DNA of 64,000 nt from JAIQFV01 sp041494885 (GTDB taxonomy: Bacteria; Acidobacteriota; Terriglobia; JAIQFV01), in the NCBI GenBank assembly GCA_041494885.1, contig JBGQBO010000008.1, forward strand, positions 77,267 to 141,266, given 5' to 3'. The position numbers were made by a program, and so were the translations under genes. Within the stretch, counting starts at the first letter, position 1, and each line of letters begins with the position of its first letter. The notes below the pieces were generated by a model. That model did not search any database and was not told the DNA's origin. It worked only from the letters and a program-made list of their open reading frames with translations. This document shows, piece after piece, positions 33,079-44,300 of this stretch.

Positions 33079-34977
33079 ATGCCGTCGATGAAGAGACTTT
33101 TGATGACTCTGTTGATTTCGAGTGCGGCCGCTGCCGTGCTCACGTTGCAGGTTTTCCCCCAGTCACAGAATCCCGCGGACAAACCAGCGTCACCCCAGCA
33201 GCAAAAACCGGCGCCTCCCCCAATTCGAGAATCGGGGGCCGGGGTGGGGGAAACCACGCCTGGGCCAGGCGCGAGCAAGAGCGAGTCCCGCCGTTCGACT
33301 CCCAGGGCGGACTCAACGGAAGCAGCCAAGAAGAAGGCGGAAGAACTTTTGAACCGTTCTTATCAAGACGCCCTGGGGACCGACCCGGAGATAAAGGCAG
33401 ACGCGCTGACTCGCATCGCGCAATCCATGCGGAAGATCAACAAGGAACGCGCCCTGTACGTGTTTCAACAGGCGTTTGATTCCACCCTGGAGATGCAATC
33501 CGAGGAGGCGGTCCGGAGAAAGGCTACACGGCAATTTCAGATCATCACCATGGTGACTCCCCTCGATCTTGAGAAGGCCCTGCAACTGGCTATGCGAATG
33601 GATCGCATCTATCCAACAGGCGATCAACCCCGGCAGAGAATGAATCTGCGGAACAATGCCCTTAGCTTTGTAGCCGCTCAAATGGCCGACAAATCCCCGG
33701 ACCGCGCCTTTGAAATTGTGGAACAGCAGATCACAGAAGGAAATTTCGAACCCGGCTTTTTGGCTCCTGTCGCTACTGCCCTGAGAAAAACTCGCCCCGA
33801 TAAGTCGGAACAATTGTTCCTGGAGGCCATTCATCAATTTGAAAAACCCGGCCAAGACCTCCTCCAGGTGCAAAGCTTCGTGGACTTGACAGCACGACTG
33901 TTCGATCTGAACCGAAGCCTGTCGGCCAAGGCCCTCGATCTCATCATCCAGGTGATCGACGACCTCGAGAAGAAGCAAAAAGAAGATACCGTCTCCTTTG
34001 CCTTCACCAGCGCCAATGAGCTAGGCAAAACAAGCATCAGCGGTATTCGCGAGTACGCGGCGGTTCAAGCAGTCGCGATGATGCGGCGCCTGGATCCCGA
34101 GCGGGCCAAGACGCTGGAAGAACAGTATGCGAAGTACCGGGCACAGATTTCCAAGAACCCCAACGGCCTCTTCCCCATCGGCAATGATGCCGATCCCTCC
34201 ACCGGTGCATCCGTCAACGCACAGGCCCAGCCCGGAGATGCGGTGCAGGGCCAGAGGATTGTGAGTGATGGAAATGCTTCCCCGGGAGAAAAGAATCCCC
34301 CCGCTGGGGCGGCGTCTTTAAACACCGGACAGAGGATGGTCGTCGTACAAGTCGATGGCCCCCAGGGCGGGGCTCCACAGGCTGATCCGAATCGGATCGC
34401 CTCACAACTCCAGTCGCAGTTCACCGTGGATAATGCCGTTCGAACCGCTCAAAACAACCCCCAGGCGGCCTTGAACACCATCACGACCTTGGAATCTCCC
34501 ACTGATCGCGCCAAAGCCCTTGCACGGGTCGCCGCGGTGATCTATAAAACCGATCCCGAGAAAGGCAAGAGCCTGCTCGCAGATTCTTACACGGCCGCTG
34601 AGAAAATCACGGATCCTTTCGACCGGGGCACCCTGTACGGCCTCTTGGCCGATGGGTATGTGAGTTTTGACCGTGATCGCGCCAAGGCGCTGTTGACGGA
34701 GGCGTTCCCGCTTGTCGATAAAGTCATCGAACAAGAGACAAATCAGCCTTCCACGCAGCCCTTCGCAAGCCGACTGGCTCCGGAATTTCGCCGTTCCAAT
34801 CAACTCGTTCAACAATTAATCACCAGCCTCTCCAAGTTGAATATCGATGAGGCAATTTCCCATGCGGATCAAATCAGCGACAAACGGATGAAACTGCTGA
34901 CCCTGATCAACATCGCTGACTTCATCCTGAATGATGGAAAGTCGGACACCTCAACCATCCGGATCGTACTGAACTGA
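33079..34977 (+). CDS. Secreted alpha-helical repeat protein of unknown function
   Basis: 632 residues, start ATG at 33079. Signal peptide-like N-terminus (MKRLLMTLLISSAAAAVLTL, ending near VFPQ). A Pro/Gln/Ser/Ala-rich linker to about residue 75 precedes an all-helical body with TPR-like character: DPEIKADALTRIAQSMRKIN, AVRRKATRQFQIITMVTPLD, AKALLTEAFPLVDKVIEQE. A Gly/Pro/Gln-rich middle (about 375-450) splits it. I recognise no family. It lies downstream of the BNR gene with a 221-bp gap that contains a GCGCC-GAA-GGCGC hairpin (32923-32935) and may be co-regulated with it. Confidence 0.72.
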   Translation: MPSMKRLLMTLLISSAAAAVLTLQVFPQSQNPADKPASPQQQKPAPPPIRESGAGVGETTPGPGASKSESRRSTPRADSTEAAKKKAEELLNRSYQDALGTDPEIKADALTRIAQSMRKINKERALYVFQQAFDSTLEMQSEEAVRRKATRQFQIITMVTPLDLEKALQLAMRMDRIYPTGDQPRQRMNLRNNALSFVAAQMADKSPDRAFEIVEQQITEGNFEPGFLAPVATALRKTRPDKSEQLFLEAIHQFEKPGQDLLQVQSFVDLTARLFDLNRSLSAKALDLIIQVIDDLEKKQKEDTVSFAFTSANELGKTSISGIREYAAVQAVAMMRRLDPERAKTLEEQYAKYRAQISKNPNGLFPIGNDADPSTGASVNAQAQPGDAVQGQRIVSDGNASPGEKNPPAGAASLNTGQRMVVVQVDGPQGGAPQADPNRIASQLQSQFTVDNAVRTAQNNPQAALNTITTLESPTDRAKALARVAAVIYKTDPEKGKSLLADSYTAAEKITDPFDRGTLYGLLADGYVSFDRDRAKALLTEAFPLVDKVIEQETNQPSTQPFASRLAPEFRRSNQLVQQLITSLSKLNIDEAISHADQISDKRMKLLTLINIADFILNDGKSDTSTIRIVLN

Positions 34978-35228
34978 ATGGATGAATGGTTTTCGGCCAA
35001 CATGCGTCCCCTGAGGGCAGTCCAAGCGCCAACAGATTCTTGGACTGCTCTCTGAAGGCTGCCGTGTTTGACCTGGTGCCTTGTCCTGCGGACACCGTTC
35101 ACACCCCTCGACCCTCTTCGAAAATCTCTTGCCTTCGTGATAGAGTTGAACTTGCCCAATTCATGGCGGGAGGAGATGAGTCTCACCCCCCAAAGCCAAA
35201 TGGAACCTATACCTCGAGTTGAGCTCTA

Positions 35229-36524
35229 ATGGAGAAACCTTATCAAGTGGTCATTGTGGGTGGGGGGTTTGGGGGCCTCCTCGCTGTTCAATCGTTGAAA
35301 CGGGCAGCCGTGCAAATCACTTTGATAGACCGCCGCAATTTTCACCTCTTCCAACCACTACTTTATCAAGTCGCGACGGGAGGATTGTCTCCCGCAAACA
35401 TTGCGACCCCCCTCCGCGAGATCCTCAAACGTCAGAGAAACGTGCGCGTGTTACTGGATGAAGTGACGGATATCGATATCGCTGGACAACGGGTTGTGTT
35501 GCGCGACCGAGAGCTTCACTACGATACGCTCATTGTCGCCACGGGAGCTCAACATCACTATTTTGGAAACCCGCAATGGGAAGCCGTGGCGCCGGGATTA
35601 AAAACCATCGAAGATGCAACCGAGATTCGGAGGCGTATCTTGCTTGCCTTCGAAGTGGCCGAGCGCGAGTCCGACCCGGAAAAAACACGGTCCGGGCTCA
35701 CCTTTGTGGTCGTCGGGGGAGGCCCCACCGGCGTTGAGTTGGCTGGTGCCCTGGGAGAAATTGCGAATGACACGCTCAAGCATGAATTTCGATCCATTGA
35801 TCCCTCGAATGCACGGATCATTTTGCTCGAGGGGGGTGATCGCATATTACCGGCTTATCCGCCCGACCTCTCTTCAGACGCTGTACGCTCCCTGGCAGGA
35901 TTAGGAGTGACCGTTCAGCCCAATGCAGTTGTCACTGAAATCAGCAAGGATTCCGTCAAGGTTCATTGTGGCGGCGAAGAGCGAGAAATCCCTGCACGGA
36001 CTGTACTCTGGGCGGCGGGAGTGGCTGCCTCACCTTTGGGCGGCAAGATTGCAGCCGCCACAGGCATGCCGTTGGATAAGGCGGGTCGCGTGATCGTCGA
36101 ACCCGACCTCACCGTAAAAGGTCATCCGGAGATCCTTGTCATCGGGGATTTGGCGAATTTCAGTCATCAGACTGGTACGCCGTTGCCTGGGGTGGCACCA
36201 GTAGCCATGCAGCAGGGACGTTACGCGGCCCGCCTCATCATACGCCGCCTCCGCGGAGAGAAGACGCCACCCTTCGTTTACCGGGATAAGGGTAGTTTGG
36301 CTACAATTGGCCGGGCAGCGGCAGTCGCTGATTTTGGCCACATTCATTTTTCTGGATACTTCGCCTGGCTGACCTGGCTCTTTGTTCATTTGATGTACAT
36401 TGTGGAATTCGAAAACCGGCTCCTCGTCTTTGTCCAATGGGCCTGGAACTATTTCACACGGAATCGTGCCGCCCGCTTGATCACGGGAAGGGATGCCTTG
36501 CCCCCAACTGGGGGAAGCCGTTAA
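35229..36524 (+). CDS. ndh: Type II NADH dehydrogenase (FAD-dependent)
   Basis: Single-subunit, non-proton-pumping NADH:quinone oxidoreductase of the membrane surface. 431 residues. FAD site VIVGGGFGGLLAVQSL (residues 8-23); NAD site VVVGGGPTGVELAGALGE (about 161-178); FAD motif VIGDLANF (about 302-309); the C-terminal amphipathic region with HIHFSGYFAWLTWLFVHLMY is the membrane-binding helix. Start ATG at 35229. The upstream gap (34978-35228) shows no gene. It regenerates NAD when the quinone pool accepts electrons. Confidence 0.94.
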   Translation: MEKPYQVVIVGGGFGGLLAVQSLKRAAVQITLIDRRNFHLFQPLLYQVATGGLSPANIATPLREILKRQRNVRVLLDEVTDIDIAGQRVVLRDRELHYDTLIVATGAQHHYFGNPQWEAVAPGLKTIEDATEIRRRILLAFEVAERESDPEKTRSGLTFVVVGGGPTGVELAGALGEIANDTLKHEFRSIDPSNARIILLEGGDRILPAYPPDLSSDAVRSLAGLGVTVQPNAVVTEISKDSVKVHCGGEEREIPARTVLWAAGVAASPLGGKIAAATGMPLDKAGRVIVEPDLTVKGHPEILVIGDLANFSHQTGTPLPGVAPVAMQQGRYAARLIIRRLRGEKTPPFVYRDKGSLATIGRAAAVADFGHIHFSGYFAWLTWLFVHLMYIVEFENRLLVFVQWAWNYFTRNRAARLITGRDALPPTGGSR

Positions 36525-36674
36525 ACGCGATGGGGTAAGATCGATCCTCAGAGATGAGACGGATCCCCGGACCGCCATTGTCTTTGACTTTCGATTTAGG
36601 TCAAAAAGGGGAGGCAGCAAAGAGGGCCTCCTGTTGAGGTAATATGGAAGTCCACGACAAAAAGGGGAACCAAG

Positions 36675-37598
36675 ATGCGTAAGATTGGCTTTCATTTCTT
36701 CATCTTCTTTGTGCTTGTTTGGATGCTTGCGCGTTGTACCCCTTCTCAACAGCGTGTGACCCTTTTCTCCAGTGCCCCCAAGAGCGAAACGAAGCAGCAC
36801 GAAAGGAAATCAAACTCCATGGAAACCCTGGTGCAGTTCAAGAACCGCAGCGGAAAATGGTTGCGGGGAATGATCCATTGGCCGAGTGCCAGCACCCACA
36901 ACAGCCCCGTTCCCGGCGTCGTCTTTTTCCACGGGTTCACGGGCGACCGGATCGAGTCACACTGGATCTTTGTGAAGTGCGCGAGAGCCCTTGCGGAAGC
37001 GGGCATCGCCTCCTTACGCTTTGATTTCTACGGATCGGGGGAGTCCGAAGGAACTTTCAGGGAGATGTCCCTCCAGGGCGAAATCGCTGACGCCGAAGAT
37101 GCCATCGCATTCTTGCGCAAGCAAAATGGAATCGTGTCCGACCGCATCGGATTGACTGGCCTCTCACTCGGAGGAACGGTGGCCGCAAGCGTCGCCGGCT
37201 CCGGGCAGGCCCGCGCCTTGGTCTTGTGGAGCGCGGTCGCCCACACCGACCGTCTTCGTAACGCCCTAAGGAGGTCCGGGAAAGCAGTCCCTGATGCGCA
37301 AGGCAACCTGGAATTTGATGCCCGTGAAATTTCAGCCCAGGCCCTCGAAGAGATGGTCAAGGTGGATCCGCTCGCTTCCCTCGCCTCGTTCAAACGACCC
37401 ACCCTCATCCTCCAACCGGGGAAGGATGAATTGGTTCCTCTCTCTGATGCGGAGGAATTTTTGAATTCGGTAGGCGCGGACGTCAAAGAAAAGGTCATTA
37501 TTGCAGGAGCCAACCACACCTATACTTCGATTGCATGGGAGAACGAAGTCATCCAGCGAACAGTGGCGTGGTTCAAAAAATACTTGATTGACAATTAG
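36675..37598 (+). CDS. Alpha/beta hydrolase (serine hydrolase), exported
   Basis: 307 residues. A hydrophobic N-terminus (FHFFIFFVLVWMLARC) ends in LARC, a poor lipobox because of Arg at -1, so it is either an anchored or signal-peptide protein. Nucleophile elbow GLSLGG in DRIGLTGLSLGGTVAASVA; oxyanion-hole HG in VVFFHGFTGDRIESH; Asp in QPGKDELVP; His in GANHTYTS. This is the triad of acyl-peptide-hydrolase-like or DUF-type esterases. Ribosome site AGGGGA precedes the ATG. Its substrate is unknown. Confidence 0.85.
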   Translation: MRKIGFHFFIFFVLVWMLARCTPSQQRVTLFSSAPKSETKQHERKSNSMETLVQFKNRSGKWLRGMIHWPSASTHNSPVPGVVFFHGFTGDRIESHWIFVKCARALAEAGIASLRFDFYGSGESEGTFREMSLQGEIADAEDAIAFLRKQNGIVSDRIGLTGLSLGGTVAASVAGSGQARALVLWSAVAHTDRLRNALRRSGKAVPDAQGNLEFDAREISAQALEEMVKVDPLASLASFKRPTLILQPGKDELVPLSDAEEFLNSVGADVKEKVIIAGANHTYTSIAWENEVIQRTVAWFKKYLIDN

Positions 37599-37683
37599 GG
37601 ACTCATGCTCAATATTCAATGCGCACGCAAGAGCCAGACCGAAACCAAACCCCTCCCCCACAGAAGGATTCCAGGGAATCATT

Positions 37684-38157
37684 ATGAAGTACAAACGGTT
37701 CGAAGAGCTACCGGTGTGGGAGTCAGCGATCAATATGGCTCGTAAAATAATCCTTTTGTTTGACGACAACCCTATTCGGACTGGGGGAGACTTGAGAAAC
37801 CAGATTGAGCGAGCGGCATTGTCGGTTTCCAACAATATTGCGGAAGGATTTGAGCGAGGGACAACACAGGAGCTGTTGACGTTTCTTTACATCGCCCGAG
37901 GTTCCGCGGGTGAGGTGCGGTCTATGCTCTGTTTGATGGACCGCCTTGGAGCGTTCACCCATCTCAAATCGTTGTCCGAGTCAATTTCGAGGCAACTTCG
38001 GGCCTGGGCTGACAGTCTTCAGAACTCAAACATCAAGGGTCAACGTTACTTGTCTTCCCAAAGCAAACACCTGTCAGATCGTCAGCGGGAGATCAAGGCA
38101 TTCATGGATGAACTTAAAACAATTCAGCATCAAAAAACCAGGGACAATCAGATCTGA
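37684..38157 (+). CDS. Four-helix-bundle (23S rRNA IVP-type) protein
   Basis: 157 residues from the ATG at 37684; a longer in-frame reading starts inside the preceding hydrolase. The first 115 residues match the four-helix-bundle family (MKYKRFEELPVWESAINMAR, LRNQIERAALSVSNNIAEGF, LTFLYIARGSAGEVRSMLCL). The family first came from intervening sequences inserted in 23S rRNA genes but most members are chromosomal. Here there is a basic C-terminal extension of about 40 residues (QSKHLSDRQREIKAFMDELK). No 23S sequence lies nearby, so this is a free-standing copy of unknown role. Confidence 0.85.
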   Translation: MKYKRFEELPVWESAINMARKIILLFDDNPIRTGGDLRNQIERAALSVSNNIAEGFERGTTQELLTFLYIARGSAGEVRSMLCLMDRLGAFTHLKSLSESISRQLRAWADSLQNSNIKGQRYLSSQSKHLSDRQREIKAFMDELKTIQHQKTRDNQI

Positions 38158-38380
38158 ACACCCAGTCACTCTCAATTTGCCAAACTTCTTTGGGAACTTT
38201 TTGCCCGTAAATGCATCTAAAGGGACAGAAGGCAGTGTTCATGGCATTGAGTTAGAAGTACCCGTCTCGCCAGAGAATCGTTAGACCGGCCCGGAGGTTA
38301 TCGGCATTCGCGTTGTGCACTTAGAAAGCCCGTAAGAGCTGATTTACAGGCTCCCCTTTTCTGACACTTGTGAGGCCACA

Positions 38381-41300
38381 ATGAAATCCCTTACGTCGTT
38401 CGTTCTGCTGCTGGCACTTTCACTTGGCCTGATCTCGCTCTACGCTCAGACCCCCGACTACGAAAAACTCAAGAGCGAAGCTGAAGCTTCTTATGCCGAA
38501 GGTTCCTACGCGCGGGCATATGAAAGTTATGTCCAGGCCGGCGCATTAAACCTTTCTTCAGCCCAGAAGCGATGGGTCGACTTCCGCCAGGCGGACACGC
38601 TGTGGCGTTCCCAAGCGGCAACTCAAACCGCCGACACCACCAAGCTCGATCAGGCCCGCCATCAACTTGAAGTGCTTGTGCGCGACATCCAGCGTCCCGA
38701 AGATCGGGACCTGGTTTGGGTTGAAGTGCAGGAATCGCTGGGCGATTTCTGGTGGTCACGGCGTAACCAATCCGACTGGGGACAGGCCTGGCCACATTAT
38801 CAACTAGCTTTGGACTGGTGGGCGGGCTCCGCGGACATTGAATCGGCGCGGGATCGTTATCTAAAGTTGGTATGGAAGATGACACAGCATTCCGGGGCCG
38901 GACGCTTCTATTCGTATGGGAATTATGGTTTCAATGTCCCTCTCGATATCCTGGAAAATGCCCTGAAGATTGCAAAAACGGAGAATGACAAGGCCCACGC
39001 CCACTATTTGGTGGCAATGACGCTCCGCATGCAGGCGACCGACACGAACCAGCGGCGCCGGATTCCTGAAGAGTTCGAGGGCGCCATTCGATCGGGAAAA
39101 TCCAGTGACTGGTATGACGACGCGCTATATCAATATGCCCAGTGGTTAGAGACCAACGGGCGCGTCACGGTGGACGAAGAGGGACGGGAAAAGAATGAAC
39201 CAGACTACGTGCGAGCACTGGAATTGTACAGGCGGCTCGTCAGTGAATACCAGAAAGGAGAATCGCGCTACTACGAGGGAGCGACGCAGCAGATTAAAAA
39301 CATCACGAACCCGAGTTTAGGCGTTTTTGCCTCAAATTTTTTCCTTCCCGGTTCGGAGATCCAGTTCAACCTGAACTGGCGCAATGTGAAGAAGATTGGT
39401 TTTGACCTCTATAAGGTGGATCTCACGCGCGACGTTGAGATGGGAAGCGGCGAGTGGATTCGGGGATGGATTCAGTCGATTAACCTGGACGCGCGTCAGC
39501 CCCTCAAATCGTGGTCCAGAGATACCGAGGATAAGGGAGATTATCGACCCGGTTCTGAGGCGGTTCGCTTTGATAACAAGCTCCCGTCGGGAGCGTATGT
39601 TCTGAAGGCATCCTCGGGTAAGGTGAATGTCCGCGACTTGATTCTGGTCACAGACACTTCCCTGGTGGTCAAGACGACCAGCAAGCAGGCGCTCGTTTAT
39701 TTCTGCAATGCACTCAATGGCGCGCCCATCACGGAAGCCAGAGTGAGCCTGTGGGAAAGCTCCTATGACTATCAAAGCCGCATGTGGATCAGCAAAAGAT
39801 TCTCTAAACAAACGAATGCCGAAGGCCTTGCGGTTTTTGATGTGACGAAAAATCGCAACAATATCCAGCTATTCGTCAGCGCCATCCTGGGTGAGAGGCA
39901 GGCCTTCAGCCTGGGCAATTCATACTCTTACGGGCGGCAGGACCAACCCTGGCGGATCTATGCTTTCACCGACCGCCCTGCGTACCGGCCCAAGGAAGAA
40001 GCGCATTGGAAGCTCATCGCCCGCCAGTATAATGGCTCGGTCTATTCCACGCCCGCCAACCAGACCCTTGAATTCCAGATCTCCGATCCCCGCGGTTCAA
40101 AAGTAAAAGAAGGCAAGATCATACTGAATGCATTCGGGAGCGCCTGGGGATCCTTGGAACTGACCGACGCCATGCCCCTGGGCGTTTACCGTGTGACCTT
40201 CTTGGACGAAGGTCGAAAATTGCAGATCGGATCTGCCAACCTGTTTCGACTCGAAGAATATAAACTTCCGGAATTCAAGGTCAGTGTCCAAACACCAGAA
40301 GAAAACGGGAAGAAGAAATCATTCCGCGTCGGCGAATCGGTCGAAGTGAACATCCAGGCCGATTACTACTTTGGCGGCCCGGTCAGTGATGCCTCTGTCG
40401 AAGTGCTGGTCCACCAGAACCTGTTTAACCACGGGTGGTATCCTCCCCACGATTTTCCCTGGTATTACGAGGACATGTCTGGCCGATCCCAATACTATGG
40501 CGGGCGGCAAGGACAAGTCATCAAACACGAAACTCTCAAGACCGATGCCACCGGGAAAGTCTCCCTCACCTTTGAAACACCGCGCGAGGGTCAGCAGGAT
40601 TATGAATATTTCATCGAAGCGCGCGTCACCGACGCCTCGCGCCGCGAAATTGAAGGCAGCGGCGCCGTACGCGTTACTCGACAGCGGTATTATGTTTATC
40701 CCCAGGCCCAACATAATCTCTACCGACCGCAGGAGAAGGTTACCGTCGATCTGAAAGCCCTCGACGCCAATGATCAGCCGGTTCAGGCCGAAGGGACGGT
40801 GAAAGTTACGAGGGACTACTGGTACGAGATTTGGATCGATCCCACGGGAAAAGAAGTAAAAGGCGAGGAGTTGACTACGCAGCGCCGTAGGTGGCCGATC
40901 TTCCCTCCCCCGCCTGATTCGAGCGGGAAATCCTGGCGGTTCAAGTTTCGAGGGTACCAGCATGAGGACCTTCTGAAGCAAACTCTTAAGACGGATCCGG
41001 AGGGAAAGGCAGAACTTACGTTTACTCCAGCCCGTGAAGGCTACTATCAGATCGCCTGGGGTAGCAGGGATAAAGACGGCACCCCCATAAAAGCTCAAAC
41101 CACCGTCTGGGTGTGCAAGAACTCGACCACAGAGATCGGTTATCGTCACGACGGAGTCGAGATTATCGCAGACAAAGACACGTTCCACGTTGGACAGAAG
41201 GCACCCGTCCTGTTGAACGTTCCTACCAATGATCGCTACGTTCTTTTCAGCATTGAAGGCGACGATCTTTATAGCTACCAGTTGGTCCATGTGACGGGGA

Positions 41301-44300
41301 CGGTCAAGCTGCTCGAGATCCCCATCGAAGAAAAACACGTACCAAATATCTTCCTCAGCGCCACGATGGTGAATGAAGGTCAGATCTCCCTCGACACAAA
41401 GCAGATCATTGTCCCGCCAGTTCAACAGTTCTTGACGGTCGACGTGAAAGCCAATCGGGAACAATACCAACCGCGCGAGGAAGGAACTCTGACCGTTACT
41501 ACTCGCACTTATGATGGCAAACCCATTTCTGCCGAGGTGGGCCTGGGGCTGGTGGATGAATCGGTGTACTACATTCAACAGGATTATGCCGGAGATCCGC
41601 GACAGTTCTTTTACGGAACTAAGCGCTACAACTATATTCAGAATCAAAGCACGTTCAGCCAAAAAAGCTTTACAAAGCTGGTCGAAGGCCCCAACAAAGA
41701 ATTAGTGGATGAGCGCCTGCTGGCCAGAGAAAGTACCGAGGAACTCAACGCTGAATTCGGCGCTGGAGGAGGAAGAGGAGTTGCCGGTGGAATTGGGTCG
41801 GGGTCAGGTCACGGTGTAGGCGCTGGAAGAGGAGCTGGAATCGGTCCAGGACGGGCTGATGCGTTAAGCCTAAATGGTCGGCCGGCTGCCCCTCGGGAAC
41901 GGGAGGTTAAAGAACAATTTATGATGAAAAATGAGGTGGTTACACGATCCTCCCCCCCGCCACCACCGGGTAAGCCTGGAGAGGAACCCGCAGTCCAGGT
42001 GCGCAGTGATTTTCGGGCAACAGTTTTCTGGCAGCCCGACGTGGTGACAGATAAGGACGGCAAGGCGACTGTCAAAGTGATGTTTCCCGATTCACTGACT
42101 ACCTGGAAAGCAACCGCACGTGTCGAGAGTGTGGCGAATCAGTTTGGAATTGCCTCGTCGACCACTCGAACTCAGCAACCCTTGATTGTCCGATTGCAGG
42201 TGCCTCGGTTCTTCCTTGTGGGTGACCAGGTCACCATCTCTGCGGTGATGAACAACAATACGGACAAACCCATGACGGTTACCCCATCCCTCGATGCCCA
42301 GGGTGTTGTTGTGACCGGCATCGTCGTCAATGGCTCACCCGTCAAGGGTGAGCAGGTGCCGGTTCAGGTTCCTGCCAACGGCGAGGCGCGGGCCGATTGG
42401 ATCGTTTCCGTCCAAATGCCAGGTGAAGCCAAGCTGAAAGTCACGGGGCGCGGCGGGGCCTATGCTGATGCGATGGAAAGGACCTTCCCCGTTTATGAGC
42501 ACGGGATTGAAAAGTTCATCGCGAAGTCCGGCAAGATGCGCGGAGATGAGGTCACCGTTAAGCTCGACATACCCAAGGAGCGTAAACCGGAATCTACAAT
42601 AATGACAGTCCAGGTGGCGCCCAGCATGGCGGTCACCATGCTCGATGCCCTTCCCTACCTCATTGACTATCCGTATGGATGTACGGAACAGACTATGAGC
42701 CGCTTCCTCCCTACCGTTGTCGTGGCAAAGACCTTGAAGGACCTGGGACTTCGACCTGAATTGGTTATGGGTAAACTTTTCGGAGGGGTCGAGCAGCAAT
42801 TTGCCACACAGACTCATCCCGATGGATCGAAGGATCTCCATCTCCTGGATGAGATGACCCAACAAAGCTTGAAGCGACTTTATGATTTCCAGCATTCGGA
42901 CGGGGGATGGGGCTGGTGGAAGGACGGCGACACCGATCCGTTCATGACCGCATACATCGTTTGGGGCCTGACCCTCGCCCACGACGCCGGCATTAAGTTG
43001 AAACCGGAAGTGCTGGACCGGGGCGTCGATTATCTGCAGAAGACCCTTGTCGAGCAGGAATTGAATTATGATCTGCAGGCATGGATGCTACATGCGGTAT
43101 CGACCTACCATCATTCCATGAAGCTGACCCAGCTCGCCTCACCTGTTTCCAAGGCCTTCGACAACCTCTGGAAGAACCGCGACCAGCTCAATGCCTACAC
43201 TCGCGCGCTGCTGGCTCTGAGCGCCAACCATCTGGGTTATACGGATCAAGCCAAGACGTTAATCCGGAACCTCGAGAATGGCGTGAAGATCGACACCAGG
43301 CCGGATATTTCCATCATCCAGAAAGGCGGCCAGAGCTCTGAAAAGAGCGTCATCCCCACGGCCCATTGGGGAGAGGATGGAATTTACTGGCGATGGTCCG
43401 ATGGAGGCGTTGAAGCCACCTCCTTTGCCTTGCGAGCACTTCTGGCTATCGACCCGCAAAACAAGCTCGTGGAACCGGTAACCAACTGGCTTGTCAAGAA
43501 TCGCAGGGGCACACAATGGAACAGCACTCGCGACACCGCCATCACGGTCCTTTCACTCACGGATTACCTGCGCTCCAGCGGGGAGTTGCGACCGGAGGTT
43601 GAATACGAGCTTTCTGTGAACGGGCACCCCATCGTAACCAGGAAAGTTACGCCGGACGACGCTCTAACCGCCCCGTCTCAATTCCCCGTCGACGCAAAGG
43701 ACCTCGTCGACGGTGCCAATGAGATTCGCCTCAGGCGGAAGAGCGGAAACAGTCCCCTCTATTTTTCCGTTCAGACCCGCTACTTCAGCCTCGAAGAGCC
43801 CATTCCCGCCGCTGGGAATGAAATCTTTGTTCGCCGCCAGTATTACAAGCTCGTGGGACATCCCACACTCTTGAAGGGATACGTTTACGACAGGCAACCT
43901 CTCAATGATGGGGAATCCGTCACCAGCGGCGATCGAGTGCAGACCGTCCTGACCATTGAAGCGAAGAACAATTATGAGTACCTTGTCTTCGAGGACCTTA
44001 AGCCCGCAGGTTTGGAGACTGTCCAGATCCGAAGTGGAGAGCCGATGTACGCGAAGGAGCTGAAGTCAAGCGCTGTAGAAGACCAGTCCAAAGTCCAAGG
44101 TCCAGAGTCCAAAGTCGAGAACACCTCTGCTAGTCGCTCTGAATCTTCCTACACTGGACGGACGCGCTGGGTGTATCAGGAATTGCGCGATCGCAAGGTG
44201 GCGTTGTTTATTGACAAGCTTCCTCAGGGCGTCTGGGAAATCAAGTGCGATTTGCGTGCAGAGGCCCCGGGACATTTCCATGCCTTGCCCACGCTCGGCT

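Noticed and set aside
36030..36800. A 256-codon minus-strand frame over ndh and the hydrolase start
   Set aside because: Overlaps two well-supported plus-strand genes and has no recognisable motif.
40319..41662. A 447-codon minus-strand frame inside the macroglobulin gene
   Set aside because: Antisense shadow of a strongly coding region; no family match and no ribosome site.
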